Assembly (NCBI GenBank): GCA_018882965.1
Contig: VEQY01000008.1
Coordinates: forward strand, 20,185-84,184
DNA length: 64,000 nt
From: Mycobacterium sp.
GTDB lineage: Bacteria; Actinomycetota; Actinomycetes; Mycobacteriales; Mycobacteriaceae
Direction: 5' to 3'
Shown here: positions 17,445 through 25,408 of the stretch, in pieces
How the letters are laid out: each line of letters begins with the position of its first letter
How positions within the stretch are numbered: the stretch's first letter is position 1
Program-made: the position numbers and the translations under genes
Notes under the pieces: generated by a model
What the model was told of the DNA's origin: nothing
Seen by the model: the letters and a program-made list of their open reading frames with translations, nothing else
Database searches by the model: none

Positions 17445-18404
17445 GTGGCGAGTGACCCCGTGTGCGTTCTCGGGCTGGGACTGATCGGTGGCTCGGTTTT
17501 GCGCGCGGCCACCGCAGCCGGTCGTGACACATTCGGCTACAACCGCTCTCTAGAGGGCGTCCGGGCCGCCCGATCCGACGGGTTCGCCGCCGGCTCGGAT
17601 CTCACCGAGGCTCTGACATGGGCGGCCGACCGTTCCGCGCTGGTGGTGCTGGCCGTCCCGATGCCCGCGGTGCGGTTTCTGCTGGGACCGATCAAGCAGA
17701 TCGCCGGCGACTGCCCACTGACCGACGTCGTCAGCGTGAAAAGCACCGTCATTGAAGAGGTCCGCGACGCGGGTCTCCTCGACCGCTACGTCGGCGGGCA
17801 CCCGATGACCGGCACCGCGCACTCGGGCTGGGCCGCCGGCAGCGCGCTTCTGTTCGCCGACGCGCCGTGGGTGCTCAGCGTCGACGAGCACGTGGCCCCG
17901 GCGGTCTGGTCACAGGTCATGCACCTGGCCCTGGATTGCGGGGCTTTCGTGGTGCCGGCCCGGTCCGACGAACACGATGCGGCGGCGGCCAGCATCTCGC
18001 ATCTCCCCCACCTGCTCGCCGAGGCGCTGGCCGCGACGGCCGGAGAGGTCCCGCTGGCGTTCGCACTGGCGGCCGGATCGTTCCGCGACGGGACACGGGT
18101 CGCGGGCTCCTCGCCGGATCTGGTGCGCGCGATGTGCGAATCCAACGCCGACCACGTGGTTCCGGCTCTCGACCGCATCCTGGACTTGTTGCAGCGGGCC
18201 CGGGAGTCGCTGGCGAGCGGGGGCACGATCGGCGGGCTGGTCGAGGCCGGGCATGCCGCCCACGTTCGTTTCGAGAACTTCCACCGCCCCGAGATCGTCT
18301 CCGTCACCATCGGTGGACAGGGCTGGCGGGACGAACTCGCCGCCGCCGGGCGCGCCGGCGGGGTGATCAGATCCGCTCTGCCAGGCCCGGATAGTCGACG
18401 ATGA
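17445..18404 (+). CDS. tyrA: Prephenate dehydrogenase
   Basis: 319 residues from GTG 17445, where the protein begins [19 protein letters not shown], placing the Rossmann GLGLIGGS loop near the N-terminus as expected; the open frame extends to 17292 but that part is non-homologous. [10 protein letters not shown] and [16 protein letters not shown] (GHPM/G region with catalytic His) are typical of the family. It oxidatively decarboxylates prephenate to 4-hydroxyphenylpyruvate for tyrosine synthesis. Pat at 30.4 kb could perform the transamination. Its 3' end overlaps the convergent gene by 38 bp. Confidence 0.93.
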   Translation: MASDPVCVLGLGLIGGSVLRAATAAGRDTFGYNRSLEGVRAARSDGFAAGSDLTEALTWAADRSALVVLAVPMPAVRFLLGPIKQIAGDCPLTDVVSVKSTVIEEVRDAGLLDRYVGGHPMTGTAHSGWAAGSALLFADAPWVLSVDEHVAPAVWSQVMHLALDCGAFVVPARSDEHDAAAASISHLPHLLAEALAATAGEVPLAFALAAGSFRDGTRVAGSSPDLVRAMCESNADHVVPALDRILDLLQRARESLASGGTIGGLVEAGHAAHVRFENFHRPEIVSVTIGGQGWRDELAAAGRAGGVIRSALPGPDSRR

Positions 18405-18969
18405 ATCCCTCGTCGTCGACAGTGACCGTCGTCTTGGCCACCGGTGAGTTCAGATCGATGCCCTCACCGCCGTCCGGGCCGGGACTGACGTAGCTGATCG
18501 TTTCCTCGGCGACGGTCAGTTCGGGCAGATACACGTAGAGCACCGGCAGATCGACGGCGTCTGCGCGCTGATGCAACAGGGTCCGTCGGATCGGCAGGGC
18601 GTTGAAGAACGGGCTCAGCGCGACATCGACGTCCAGCGCCCCGCCGTAGGCGTCCCGCGACTCGCCGCGGTGGTCGGTGACCAGCCACATGTTTTCCTCG
18701 TCGCGTGCGATCGACATCTGCCGGTCCCGGCCGGCCAGGCAGACGTCGAGAGACAGCCTCCTGGTGGCCCCGGCGTCATCGGTGACCAGATCGTAGGAGG
18801 CGCTGAACGCCGGGTGCGTTGCGGTGGCGGCGGCGACGATGCGGCCGAGGGCCTTGATCCGGTTACCGCTGAGATGGATACGGGTCGACTCGAACCGGGT
18901 CACGTCGTGGGAACGCCAGGTCAGGATCGCAGGCCAGTCTCCCGCCGCATCACCGGGTGCGCTCAACAT
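18367..18969 (-). CDS. Putative glycolipid-binding protein (DUF1089-like)
   Basis: 200 residues, soluble, with many beta-strand-like segments: [32 protein letters not shown] at the N-terminus, [19 protein letters not shown], and [13 protein letters not shown] in the middle, ending with [12 protein letters not shown]. This pattern matches the PF06475 glycolipid-binding family, known for pseudomonal and actinobacterial members. The start ATG 18969 overlaps the end of proZ by 7 nt; a much longer open frame upstream is just proZ in another frame. Function is predicted only. Confidence 0.7.
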   Translation of the reverse strand: MLSAPGDAAGDWPAILTWRSHDVTRFESTRIHLSGNRIKALGRIVAAATATHPAFSASYDLVTDDAGATRRLSLDVCLAGRDRQMSIARDEENMWLVTDHRGESRDAYGGALDVDVALSPFFNALPIRRTLLHQRADAVDLPVLYVYLPELTVAEETISYVSPGPDGGEGIDLNSPVAKTTVTVDDEGFIVDYPGLAERI

Positions 18970-19739
18970 CCCTCCACCGTAGGCGAAACGGCGCGTTTGC
19001 TGAACCCGGGTCCCACGCCGCCGGGGCCGGCTCGCAGCCGTCCCTCGTCGTCGAGCAGGGGTTGGGGCAGCGGCCGCCGGAACCGCCCGCTTCCGGGGAG
19101 GCTGGCCCACACCGCCAACGCCAGCAGAGCGTCGAGTATCAGCGCGAGCACGGTCACCAGCAGGGCGCCGACCAGGGCGAGGTAGAACTGCCGGACCTTG
19201 ATTCCGTCGATGAGGTAGCGGCCCAGTCCCCCGAGGCTCGCGTAGGCGGCCACGGTCGCTGTCGCGACGATCTGCAGCGTCGCGGTGCGCAACCCGCCGA
19301 GGATGAGGGGTAGCGCGTTGGGAACCTCCACGCGCATCAGCACCTGGCGCTCGGACATTCCCATCGACCGCGCCGCGTCGACGACCTTCGGATCGACATT
19401 GGCGATACCGGCGTAGGTGCCGGCCAGCAGCGGCGGCACCCCGAGCAACGTCAACGCCACCGTCGCCGGCAGCAGTCCCAGACCCCACACCAGGACCCCG
19501 AGCAGCAGGACCCCGAGTGTCGGCAGCGCCCGCAGCGCGTCGACCACGGTGACCACCAGGAGCGAGCCGCGGCCGGTGTGACCGACCGCGAGACCTATCG
19601 GAATCGCGATCAGCACCGAGGCCGCGACAGCGACCCCGGTGTAGTTCAGGTGCTCGAGGATCCGCGCCCCCAGACCGGACCTGCCCGCCCAGTTTTCGGC
19701 GGTGAAGATGTAGCTCAGTGCCTGCTGCAGGAAGTTCAC
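18963..19739 (-). CDS. proZ: Osmoprotectant ABC transporter permease ProZ
   Basis: 258 residues with about six membrane helices. The EAA-type cytoplasmic loop AARSMGMSERQVLMRVEVPNALPLILGGLR identifies a binding-protein-dependent permease of the quaternary amine (OpuC/ProU) type. It overlaps proW by 4 nt. The last 45 residues form a Pro/Gly-rich cytoplasmic tail that is longer than usual. It forms the membrane channel with ProW. Confidence 0.92.
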   Translation of the reverse strand: MNFLQQALSYIFTAENWAGRSGLGARILEHLNYTGVAVAASVLIAIPIGLAVGHTGRGSLLVVTVVDALRALPTLGVLLLGVLVWGLGLLPATVALTLLGVPPLLAGTYAGIANVDPKVVDAARSMGMSERQVLMRVEVPNALPLILGGLRTATLQIVATATVAAYASLGGLGRYLIDGIKVRQFYLALVGALLVTVLALILDALLALAVWASLPGSGRFRRPLPQPLLDDEGRLRAGPGGVGPGFSKRAVSPTVEGC

Positions 19740-20395
19740 GCCGGCATCCCCGCGCTGCGCGTCGCCATCCGGGTCCAGGGCGTGATCTGCCGTCCGATCA
19801 GCATGATCAGGACATCGATCACGATCGCGAGCAGGAAGACCACGATGATGCCGGCGATGATCTGATCGCTCTTGTCGGCCTGGTATCCCTCGGTGAACCA
19901 GGTGCCCAGCCCGCCGATGCCGATCACCGAGCCGACCGCGACCATCGAGATGTTCGTCACCGCCACCACCCGAACACCCGCGATGAGGACGGGTAGGGAC
20001 AGCGGCAGCTCCACTTTGAGTAACTCCCCGAGCCTGGTGTAGCCGATCGCCGCAGCCGCCGCGCGGGTCTGCTCTGGGACGGCGTCGAGCGCTTCGGGTA
20101 CAGCACGCACCAGAAGCGCCACCGTGTAGAGCGTCAGCGCGATGATCACATTGGCCTCATCGAGGATGCGGGTCGGGATGATCAGCGGCAGCACCACGAA
20201 CAACGCCAGGGAGGGGATCGTGAAGATGATGCTCGCCGTCACCGATGTCAGCCGCCGCAGCCTCGGCCGCGGCCAGACCAGGGCACCCAGTGGGACGGCG
20301 ATGAGCAGACCGAGCACGATGGGAATCAGCGAGAGCCGCAGGTGGACAATCGTCAGAGCCCAAGCGGTCTCGAGGTGGGTGAGCAGGTAGTGCAC
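19736..20395 (-). CDS. proW: Osmoprotectant ABC transporter permease ProW
   Basis: 219 residues from GTG, with about five to six helices. AAAIGYTRLGELLKVELPLSLPVLIAGVRV is the EAA loop that contacts the ATPase. It lies 4 bp after proV and overlaps proZ, so the two permeases are made together in one operon. Confidence 0.92.
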   Translation of the reverse strand: MHYLLTHLETAWALTIVHLRLSLIPIVLGLLIAVPLGALVWPRPRLRRLTSVTASIIFTIPSLALFVVLPLIIPTRILDEANVIIALTLYTVALLVRAVPEALDAVPEQTRAAAAAIGYTRLGELLKVELPLSLPVLIAGVRVVAVTNISMVAVGSVIGIGGLGTWFTEGYQADKSDQIIAGIIVVFLLAIVIDVLIMLIGRQITPWTRMATRSAGMPA

Positions 20396-20399
20396 CGGC

Positions 20400-21515
20400 T
20401 CAACCCGCTCCGGGCCCAGACGCCTGACGATCGGTCTGCAGCGCCGCGATCACGTCGTCGGCGAGGATTCCGCCGAGGACGCCACCCGAGGCGTCCACGG
20501 CGACACCGAGTCCAGACGGCGAGGATAAAGCCGCGTCGAGAGCCTCGCGCAGAGTTCCGTCGGGGTGCAGCAACGATCCGCCGGCCGTCATGCTGTCATG
20601 GATCGTGTTTGCGTTGCGGTGCCGTTCCGCTCCGCGCATGTCAATCCAGCCCGAGGGCGTGCCGTTGGGCCGAATGACCAGACGCCACTCCCCAGCCTGC
20701 AACCGGAGTCCGTCGATCTCCTCCTCGGTTACGGTCGGCACGGGGCGCAGGGTCAGCCCCGACGCGGGGTGGAACTGCAGGCCCCGATAGCCGCGATCGG
20801 CACCGATGAACTCGGCGACGAAGTCGCTGGCGGGATCGGAGAGCAGCAGCGCCGGAGCCGCGTATTGCTGCAGTGATCCACCGGGGCCGAAGACGGCAAC
20901 CGCGTCGCCGAGCCTGATCGCCTCGTCGATGTCGTGGGTGACGAACACGATGGTCTTCCGCAGTTCGCTCTGCAGGCGCAGAATCTCCTCCTGCAGTTCG
21001 TCCCGCACGACGGGGTCGACGGCCGAGAACGGTTCGTCCATCAGCAGTATCGGGGGATCGGCCGCCAGTGCGCGCGCAACTCCGACCCGCTGCTGCTGAC
21101 CACCGGAAAGCTGTGCGGGATATCGCGACCCCAGTTTGGGGTCAAGGCCTACGCGCTCCATCACCGCGTAGGCATCGCGCCGGGCCTGCCGACGCGACAG
21201 CCCCTTGAGTATCGGTACCGTCGCGACGTTGTCGATAACCCGCTGGTGAGGCATCAGCCCACCGCTTTGGATGACGTAGCCGATACCGAGTCGCAGCGTG
21301 ACCGGGTCCACGGCTGCGACATCGCGTCCGTCGACGGAAACGACACCCGAGGTCGGTTCGGTCATCCGATTGATCATCCGCATCGAGGTCGTCTTGCCGC
21401 AGCCCGAGGGGCCGACGAAGACCGTGAGGGTTCCCGCGGGGATCTCCAGGCTCAGATCGTCGACGGCGACGGTGCCGTCGGGGTAACGCTTGGTGACATC
21501 GGTGAAGGTGATCAT
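20400..21515 (-). CDS. proV: Osmoprotectant ABC transporter ATP-binding protein ProV
   Basis: 371 residues. Walker A GPSGCGKTTSM at about 35-45, Q-loop region, signature LSGGQQQRVGVARAL, Walker B PILLMDEP and the switch FVTHDIDEA are all intact. The C-terminal third (from about residue 245) resembles a degenerate CBS-type regulatory tail, as in OpuCA-class ATPases that sense ionic strength. It directly follows proX with no spacer. Confidence 0.93.
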   Translation of the reverse strand: MITFTDVTKRYPDGTVAVDDLSLEIPAGTLTVFVGPSGCGKTTSMRMINRMTEPTSGVVSVDGRDVAAVDPVTLRLGIGYVIQSGGLMPHQRVIDNVATVPILKGLSRRQARRDAYAVMERVGLDPKLGSRYPAQLSGGQQQRVGVARALAADPPILLMDEPFSAVDPVVRDELQEEILRLQSELRKTIVFVTHDIDEAIRLGDAVAVFGPGGSLQQYAAPALLLSDPASDFVAEFIGADRGYRGLQFHPASGLTLRPVPTVTEEEIDGLRLQAGEWRLVIRPNGTPSGWIDMRGAERHRNANTIHDSMTAGGSLLHPDGTLREALDAALSSPSGLGVAVDASGGVLGGILADDVIAALQTDRQASGPGAG

Positions 21516-22466
21516 TTACCGACCGATCGGCTGATCAAAACCCTTGTCGCGCACCCAGTTCCGGGCGGCCTCATCGGGATCTACACCGTCGTTTCCGGAT
21601 ACCGCCGAGTTCAGCTCGATGAGTGCCGCTGTGGTGAGCCGCGCCGAGACGGCATCCAGAACGGTCTTGAGCAAGTCGGACTTCTTCTGCGAACTCACCA
21701 GCGGTACGACATTCCCAGCCATGAAGTTGTCCTTCGGGTCGGTGAGCACGACCAGATTGTTCTGCGGGATGGCCGGTGACGTGCTGAAGATATTCGCCGC
21801 GGTGACGGTTCCATTCACGAGGGCCTTGACGGTCGCCGGCCCACCGCCGTCACTGATCGCGACGAAGTTGTCGGGCTCGATGACGAGGCCGTAGTTGGCC
21901 TTCAACCCGGGTAGCCCGACCGCCCGATTGATGAACTCCGAGGGCGCACCGAATTTCACCTGAGCCGAATAGGGCACGAGATCGCCGATGCTCGTCAGAT
22001 TCCACCGATCGGCGGTCGCGGCGGTGACGGTCACGGTGTCTGTGTCACTTGCCAGCGACGGGGTCAGGATCGACAGGTCTCCCGGCAGGGCGCGCGAAAG
22101 CGCCAACTCGACGTCGGCCGGTGCCGTCAGGGTGGTCTCGGGGTCGAAATACGCCAGGAGATTGCCCGTGTAATCGGGGATGAGGTCGATGGAGTGATCG
22201 CGGAGGGCAGGAATATAGGTCTCCCTGCTGCCGATCCCGAAGCGTCGGCCGACAGTGAACCCGTTCGCCTCCAGAGCCTGCGCGTAGATCTCGGCGACGA
22301 TCTTTGACTCCGGGAAATCCGCCGAGCCGACCACGACGGATTTCAGATCGGCCGACATCGATCCGCCGCCGAGCGGATTGGCACTGCCGCACGCGGGCAG
22401 CAGGGTCACGATGGCCAGCATCAGCGCCGCCGGAAGGCGTCGCGCCGCTCGCACGGACGCGATCAT
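21516..22466 (-). CDS. proX: Osmoprotectant-binding lipoprotein ProX
   Basis: 316 residues. A signal peptide with lipobox LLPAC anchors the protein to the outer face of the membrane. VVVGSADFPESKIVAEIYAQALEANGFTV is the conserved start of the OpuAC/OsmF substrate-binding fold, and YIPALRDHSIDLIPDYTGNLLAYF is a second family block. It captures compatible solutes such as glycine betaine or choline; the exact ligand is not predictable. It is the first gene of proXVWZ, with AAAGGA as ribosome-binding site. Confidence 0.93.
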   Translation of the reverse strand: MIASVRAARRLPAALMLAIVTLLPACGSANPLGGGSMSADLKSVVVGSADFPESKIVAEIYAQALEANGFTVGRRFGIGSRETYIPALRDHSIDLIPDYTGNLLAYFDPETTLTAPADVELALSRALPGDLSILTPSLASDTDTVTVTAATADRWNLTSIGDLVPYSAQVKFGAPSEFINRAVGLPGLKANYGLVIEPDNFVAISDGGGPATVKALVNGTVTAANIFSTSPAIPQNNLVVLTDPKDNFMAGNVVPLVSSQKKSDLLKTVLDAVSARLTTAALIELNSAVSGNDGVDPDEAARNWVRDKGFDQPIGR

Positions 22467-22578
22467 TCAGGTCCTTTCACTGTCCCGATCGCCCGACACT
22501 ATCGGCACAACGGTGCTCGCGGCCCGCTTTAGCGGCCCGGTTGTTCCTTTCCGGACCGAGACAGGTCAAGATGACCTC

Positions 22579-22929
22579 ATGAGCAGCGAACCCCAGCCCA
22601 CTGAGGCGACCCCCGCGAAGCCGGACCCCCCGATCGTGACGGATTCCCCCGCAGTGCAGGCCGAAGAAGTGAAGTTCACCCGGGCAGCAGCACTGTGGAC
22701 ATCACTGATCTTCGGTTTTCTGATCCTGATCGTCCTGCTGATCTTCGTCGCCCAGAACACCGCTACGACGGCCTTCACATTCTTGGCCTGGCACTGGAAT
22801 CTCCCGCTGGGAGTGGCGATACTGCTGGCCGCCGTATGTGGCGGCCTGATCACCGCACTGGTGAGCGCGGCGCGGATGTACCAGCTGCGGAGGGCGGCGA
22901 AGAAGAACCTCGCCGCGTTGAAGGGCTGA
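22579..22929 (+). CDS. Small LapA-domain membrane protein
   Basis: 116 residues from ATG 22579. A charged, proline-rich N-terminus is followed by two membrane helices (about 42-64 and 76-98). VAQNTATTAFTFLAWHWNLPLGVAILLAAVCGGLI is the LapA (PF06305) signature. The C-terminus ends in a basic amphipathic segment. Family members sit in the cytoplasmic membrane; the role in mycobacteria is unclear. It matches Rv3760 by position. Its 3' end overlaps the convergent esterase gene by 80 bp. Confidence 0.82.
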   Translation: MSSEPQPTEATPAKPDPPIVTDSPAVQAEEVKFTRAAALWTSLIFGFLILIVLLIFVAQNTATTAFTFLAWHWNLPLGVAILLAAVCGGLITALVSAARMYQLRRAAKKNLAALKG

Positions 22930-23887
22930 CGCCGGGGGCGTCCGGACGGGCGGCGGACACCCGGCGGGACGGATTAGCGGTCTCGCGTGATCCCTTACTC
23001 GGCTTGGTCGATGCGCTGGTCCGCTCGGCCGCACCCGACGCCACCGGCCCATCTGCTGTCGCCACCGTCGCCGATGCCAGCGGCCTGTTGCGCGCGTATG
23101 CGGCATCGATGGTCGGCCGCAGTGTCGCATCGATTTCGTTCACGACCTCATCGGGTACGCCTGCTTGGCGCAGCGGCATGGTCAGCGGAAGTTGTTTTGC
23201 CGGCACCAGGTAGAAGCTCAACGTCCCTCCCTGGTCGTTGACCGTGGACGTGATGTTCTCCTGCGGAACCGAGGACAAATCGCTGAAGTGGGCCACCGGA
23301 TGGACGAAGGCCATCGCCATGATCGAGTTGAGCACAGCGAGCGCGTTATCCGGCTGGGAGATGGGATCGGCCCAGGCGTCGTACTCGTTGACGACCGCGA
23401 TGGTGTTGAAACGGGTGTCGGCAATAGGCCGCGGAACGTAGTCGAAGAGCGGGACGTAGCTGCCGTAGCTGCTCGAGAACGCGCCGAGAGTGGGGTTGGC
23501 GACCAGGATGAAGGTGGTGTCCGAAGCGACGGACGGTTCGTCGTTGAGATCGGCAGCGGCTTGCTGCGCGACCAGCGCACCCTGTGAGAAGCCGACGACG
23601 ACCACCGGTCCCGATAGTGACGAGACCAGCGACTCCACGTTGGCTGCCCCGATCGCGACCGACGTGCCGAACGTTGGATCCTGCGCTGAGCTGAACGGCC
23701 CGAACGACGCCGGATAATCGACAACCAGCTGGGGATCACCGCTGTAGGCACCCGCGAGCAGGGACTCCGGCGAATAGGCGCTTTTCCCGGTTCCGGTCAC
23801 GAAGACGACCGTCTCGGCATGGGCGCTGGGCAGGCCGGCGCCCACCGTCGCGACGAAAACGCCGGAGGCGAGCAACGCAAGGCGCAT
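22850..23887 (-). CDS. Secreted PE-PPE-domain (serine esterase) protein
   Basis: 345 residues from ATG 23887; a GTG at 23914 would add MHIYLNRAF and remains possible. A signal peptide (to AHA, about residue 25) precedes the PE-PPE domain: VVFVTGTGKSAYSPESL, the nucleophile elbow GFSQGALVAQQAA, FILVANPTLGAF and YDAWADPISQPDN. This is the alpha/beta hydrolase fold usually fused behind PE or PPE modules, here free-standing with its own Sec signal. The last 75 residues are Ser/Pro/Arg-rich, disordered, and encoded partly antisense to the LapA-like gene. Confidence 0.85.
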   Translation of the reverse strand: MRLALLASGVFVATVGAGLPSAHAETVVFVTGTGKSAYSPESLLAGAYSGDPQLVVDYPASFGPFSSAQDPTFGTSVAIGAANVESLVSSLSGPVVVVGFSQGALVAQQAAADLNDEPSVASDTTFILVANPTLGAFSSSYGSYVPLFDYVPRPIADTRFNTIAVVNEYDAWADPISQPDNALAVLNSIMAMAFVHPVAHFSDLSSVPQENITSTVNDQGGTLSFYLVPAKQLPLTMPLRQAGVPDEVVNEIDATLRPTIDAAYARNRPLASATVATADGPVASGAAERTSASTKPSKGSRETANPSRRVSAARPDAPGVSPSTRRGSSSPPSAAGTSAPRSPVR

Positions 23888-23949
23888 AAAAGCCCTGTTC
23901 AGGTATATGTGCACCTGATCTGATCTCCGATTCCCCGCCGAACAGTACT

Positions 23950-23973
23950 CCGATACCTTTCCCCAAGTATCGG
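23950..23973. repeat. Inverted repeat between the phosphatase and esterase genes
   Basis: CCGATAC (23950-23956) and GTATCGG (23967-23973) are exact inverted copies around a 10-nt loop. The repeat sits after the phosphatase stop and upstream of the esterase start, so it may be a terminator stem without U-tract or an operator. Confidence 0.5.
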
Positions 23974-24015
23974 CCCAGCGGCTCCGACCCGGCCGGATCG
24001 ACACCGCTTGGAGAC

Positions 24016-24618
24016 TCAATTGTTGCGCGGCAGCAAATCCCACACGTGCTCGACCCCGTTAACTGCCGCCACCGTCGTCGTACCTCCCCGGGAAACGCGC
24101 AGCACAGTCAGCGAGGCGTAGTCGATCGGGAACGACAGCAGCCGTGCGGTTCCCAGCACCTCGTGCAGGGCGATGTTGATGACCCCACCGTGGCTGAACA
24201 CAGCAACCGTCTCACGGTGCCCGGCCGCGGCGACCACATCAGCAAGTCCTGCCCTGACCCGGGAGCGGAACGCCTCGACGTCAACCGAGTCCGGCAACTC
24301 ACCGGCAGCCATCCGCTCCCACTGCTCGGGCAGTTCGACACGCACCTGCTCGATCGGCACGTAGTGCGACAGGCCGCGGTCGTACTCGGCCAGCCTCTCG
24401 TCAAGGTCGACGCCAAGACCACGGTGGTCCGCGAGCGGTTCGGCGGTCTGGACAGCCCGGCGCTGGGGGCTGCTGACCACCCGGCTGACCGCGAAGCGTT
24501 CCAGCGCCTGCACCAACCGCCCGGCCTGCTCCCAACCAAGGGGGGCCAATTCAGGATCGGCGCCCTCGCCGGCTCGGGTACGAAGCGGTAGCGCATGCCG
24601 GATCAGAACCAGCTGCAT
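24016..24618 (-). CDS. Histidine phosphatase family protein
   Basis: 200 residues from ATG 24618. The phosphohistidine motif LIRHALP is at residues 5-11 (His8), with SSPQRRAVQTAEPLA as the second arginine block and FSHGGVINIALHEVLG containing the second catalytic His. This is the phosphoglycerate mutase-like superfamily; the substrate may be a sugar phosphate or other monoester. The longer frame (to 24642) would run into the divergent SDR start and puts extra residues before the motif. Confidence 0.9.
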   Translation of the reverse strand: MQLVLIRHALPLRTRAGEGADPELAPLGWEQAGRLVQALERFAVSRVVSSPQRRAVQTAEPLADHRGLGVDLDERLAEYDRGLSHYVPIEQVRVELPEQWERMAAGELPDSVDVEAFRSRVRAGLADVVAAAGHRETVAVFSHGGVINIALHEVLGTARLLSFPIDYASLTVLRVSRGGTTTVAAVNGVEHVWDLLPRNN

Positions 24619-24625
24619 ACGTGCA

Positions 24626-24631
24626 ACGATA
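24626..24631 (-). promoter_or_regulatory. Candidate -10 box for leaderless histidine phosphatase gene
   Basis: TATCGT on the minus strand, 7 nt before ATG 24618 and with no ribosome-binding site between. It supports the shorter start. Confidence 0.45.
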
Positions 24632-24635
24632 GGGC

Positions 24636-25403
24636 GTGTCATCGGGACGCTACGCCGGGCAGCTGTTCGACCTCACCGACAGGGTGGTTGTGGTCACCGG
24701 GGGCAGCCGCGGCCTGGGGCGTGAGATGGCGTCGGCCGCGGCACGATGCGGAGCCGATGTGGTGATCGCCAGCCGCAAGTATGAGAACTGCGTCGCCACC
24801 GCCGAACAGATCGCCGAGGAAACCGGGCGCTCGGCGATGCCCTACGCCGTCCACGTCGGCCGATGGGATCAGCTCGATGGCCTCATCGAGGCGACCTGTC
24901 GACGCTTCGGCAAGATCGACGTCCTGGTGAACAACGCCGGGATGTCACCGACCTACACCAGCCTCGCCGACGTCAGCGAGAAGCTCTTCGACTCGGTGGT
25001 GAACCTCAATCTCAAGGGCCCGTTCCGGCTTGCCGTGCTGGCGGCTGAGCGCATGACCGCCGGTGACGGCGGGGCGATCATCAACGTCAGCACCCACGGT
25101 TCACTTGATCCGCGCCCGTCCTACCTGCCCTACGCCGCCGCGAAAGCCGGTCTCAATGCGCTGACCGAAGGTCTGGCACGTGCCTACGGGCCGGCCGTCC
25201 GAGTCAACACCCTCATGCCCGGCCCCTTCCTCACCGACGTCAGCAAAGCGTGGAACCTTGAGGCGGGAAATCCCTTCGAGGGTTATGCGCTGCAGCGCGC
25301 TGGGCAGCCCCCTGAGATTGTGGGAGCGGCGCTGTATCTGATGTCCGACGCCGGCAGCTACACCACCGGATCAATACTGCGCGTCGACGGAGGTCCGCCT
25401 TAA
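24636..25403 (+). CDS. Short-chain dehydrogenase/reductase
   Basis: 255 residues from GTG 24636, 17 bp from the divergent phosphatase start. TGGSRGLGREMA (cofactor loop), NNAGMSP, INVSTHGS and YAAAKAG (YxxxK) mark a classical SDR, and TTGSILRVDGGPP is the C-terminal motif. Arg and Lys in VIASRKYENC after beta-2 suggest NADP(H) preference. Substrate unknown. Confidence 0.9.
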   Translation: MSSGRYAGQLFDLTDRVVVVTGGSRGLGREMASAAARCGADVVIASRKYENCVATAEQIAEETGRSAMPYAVHVGRWDQLDGLIEATCRRFGKIDVLVNNAGMSPTYTSLADVSEKLFDSVVNLNLKGPFRLAVLAAERMTAGDGGAIINVSTHGSLDPRPSYLPYAAAKAGLNALTEGLARAYGPAVRVNTLMPGPFLTDVSKAWNLEAGNPFEGYALQRAGQPPEIVGAALYLMSDAGSYTTGSILRVDGGPP

Positions 25404-25408
25404 CCCGA

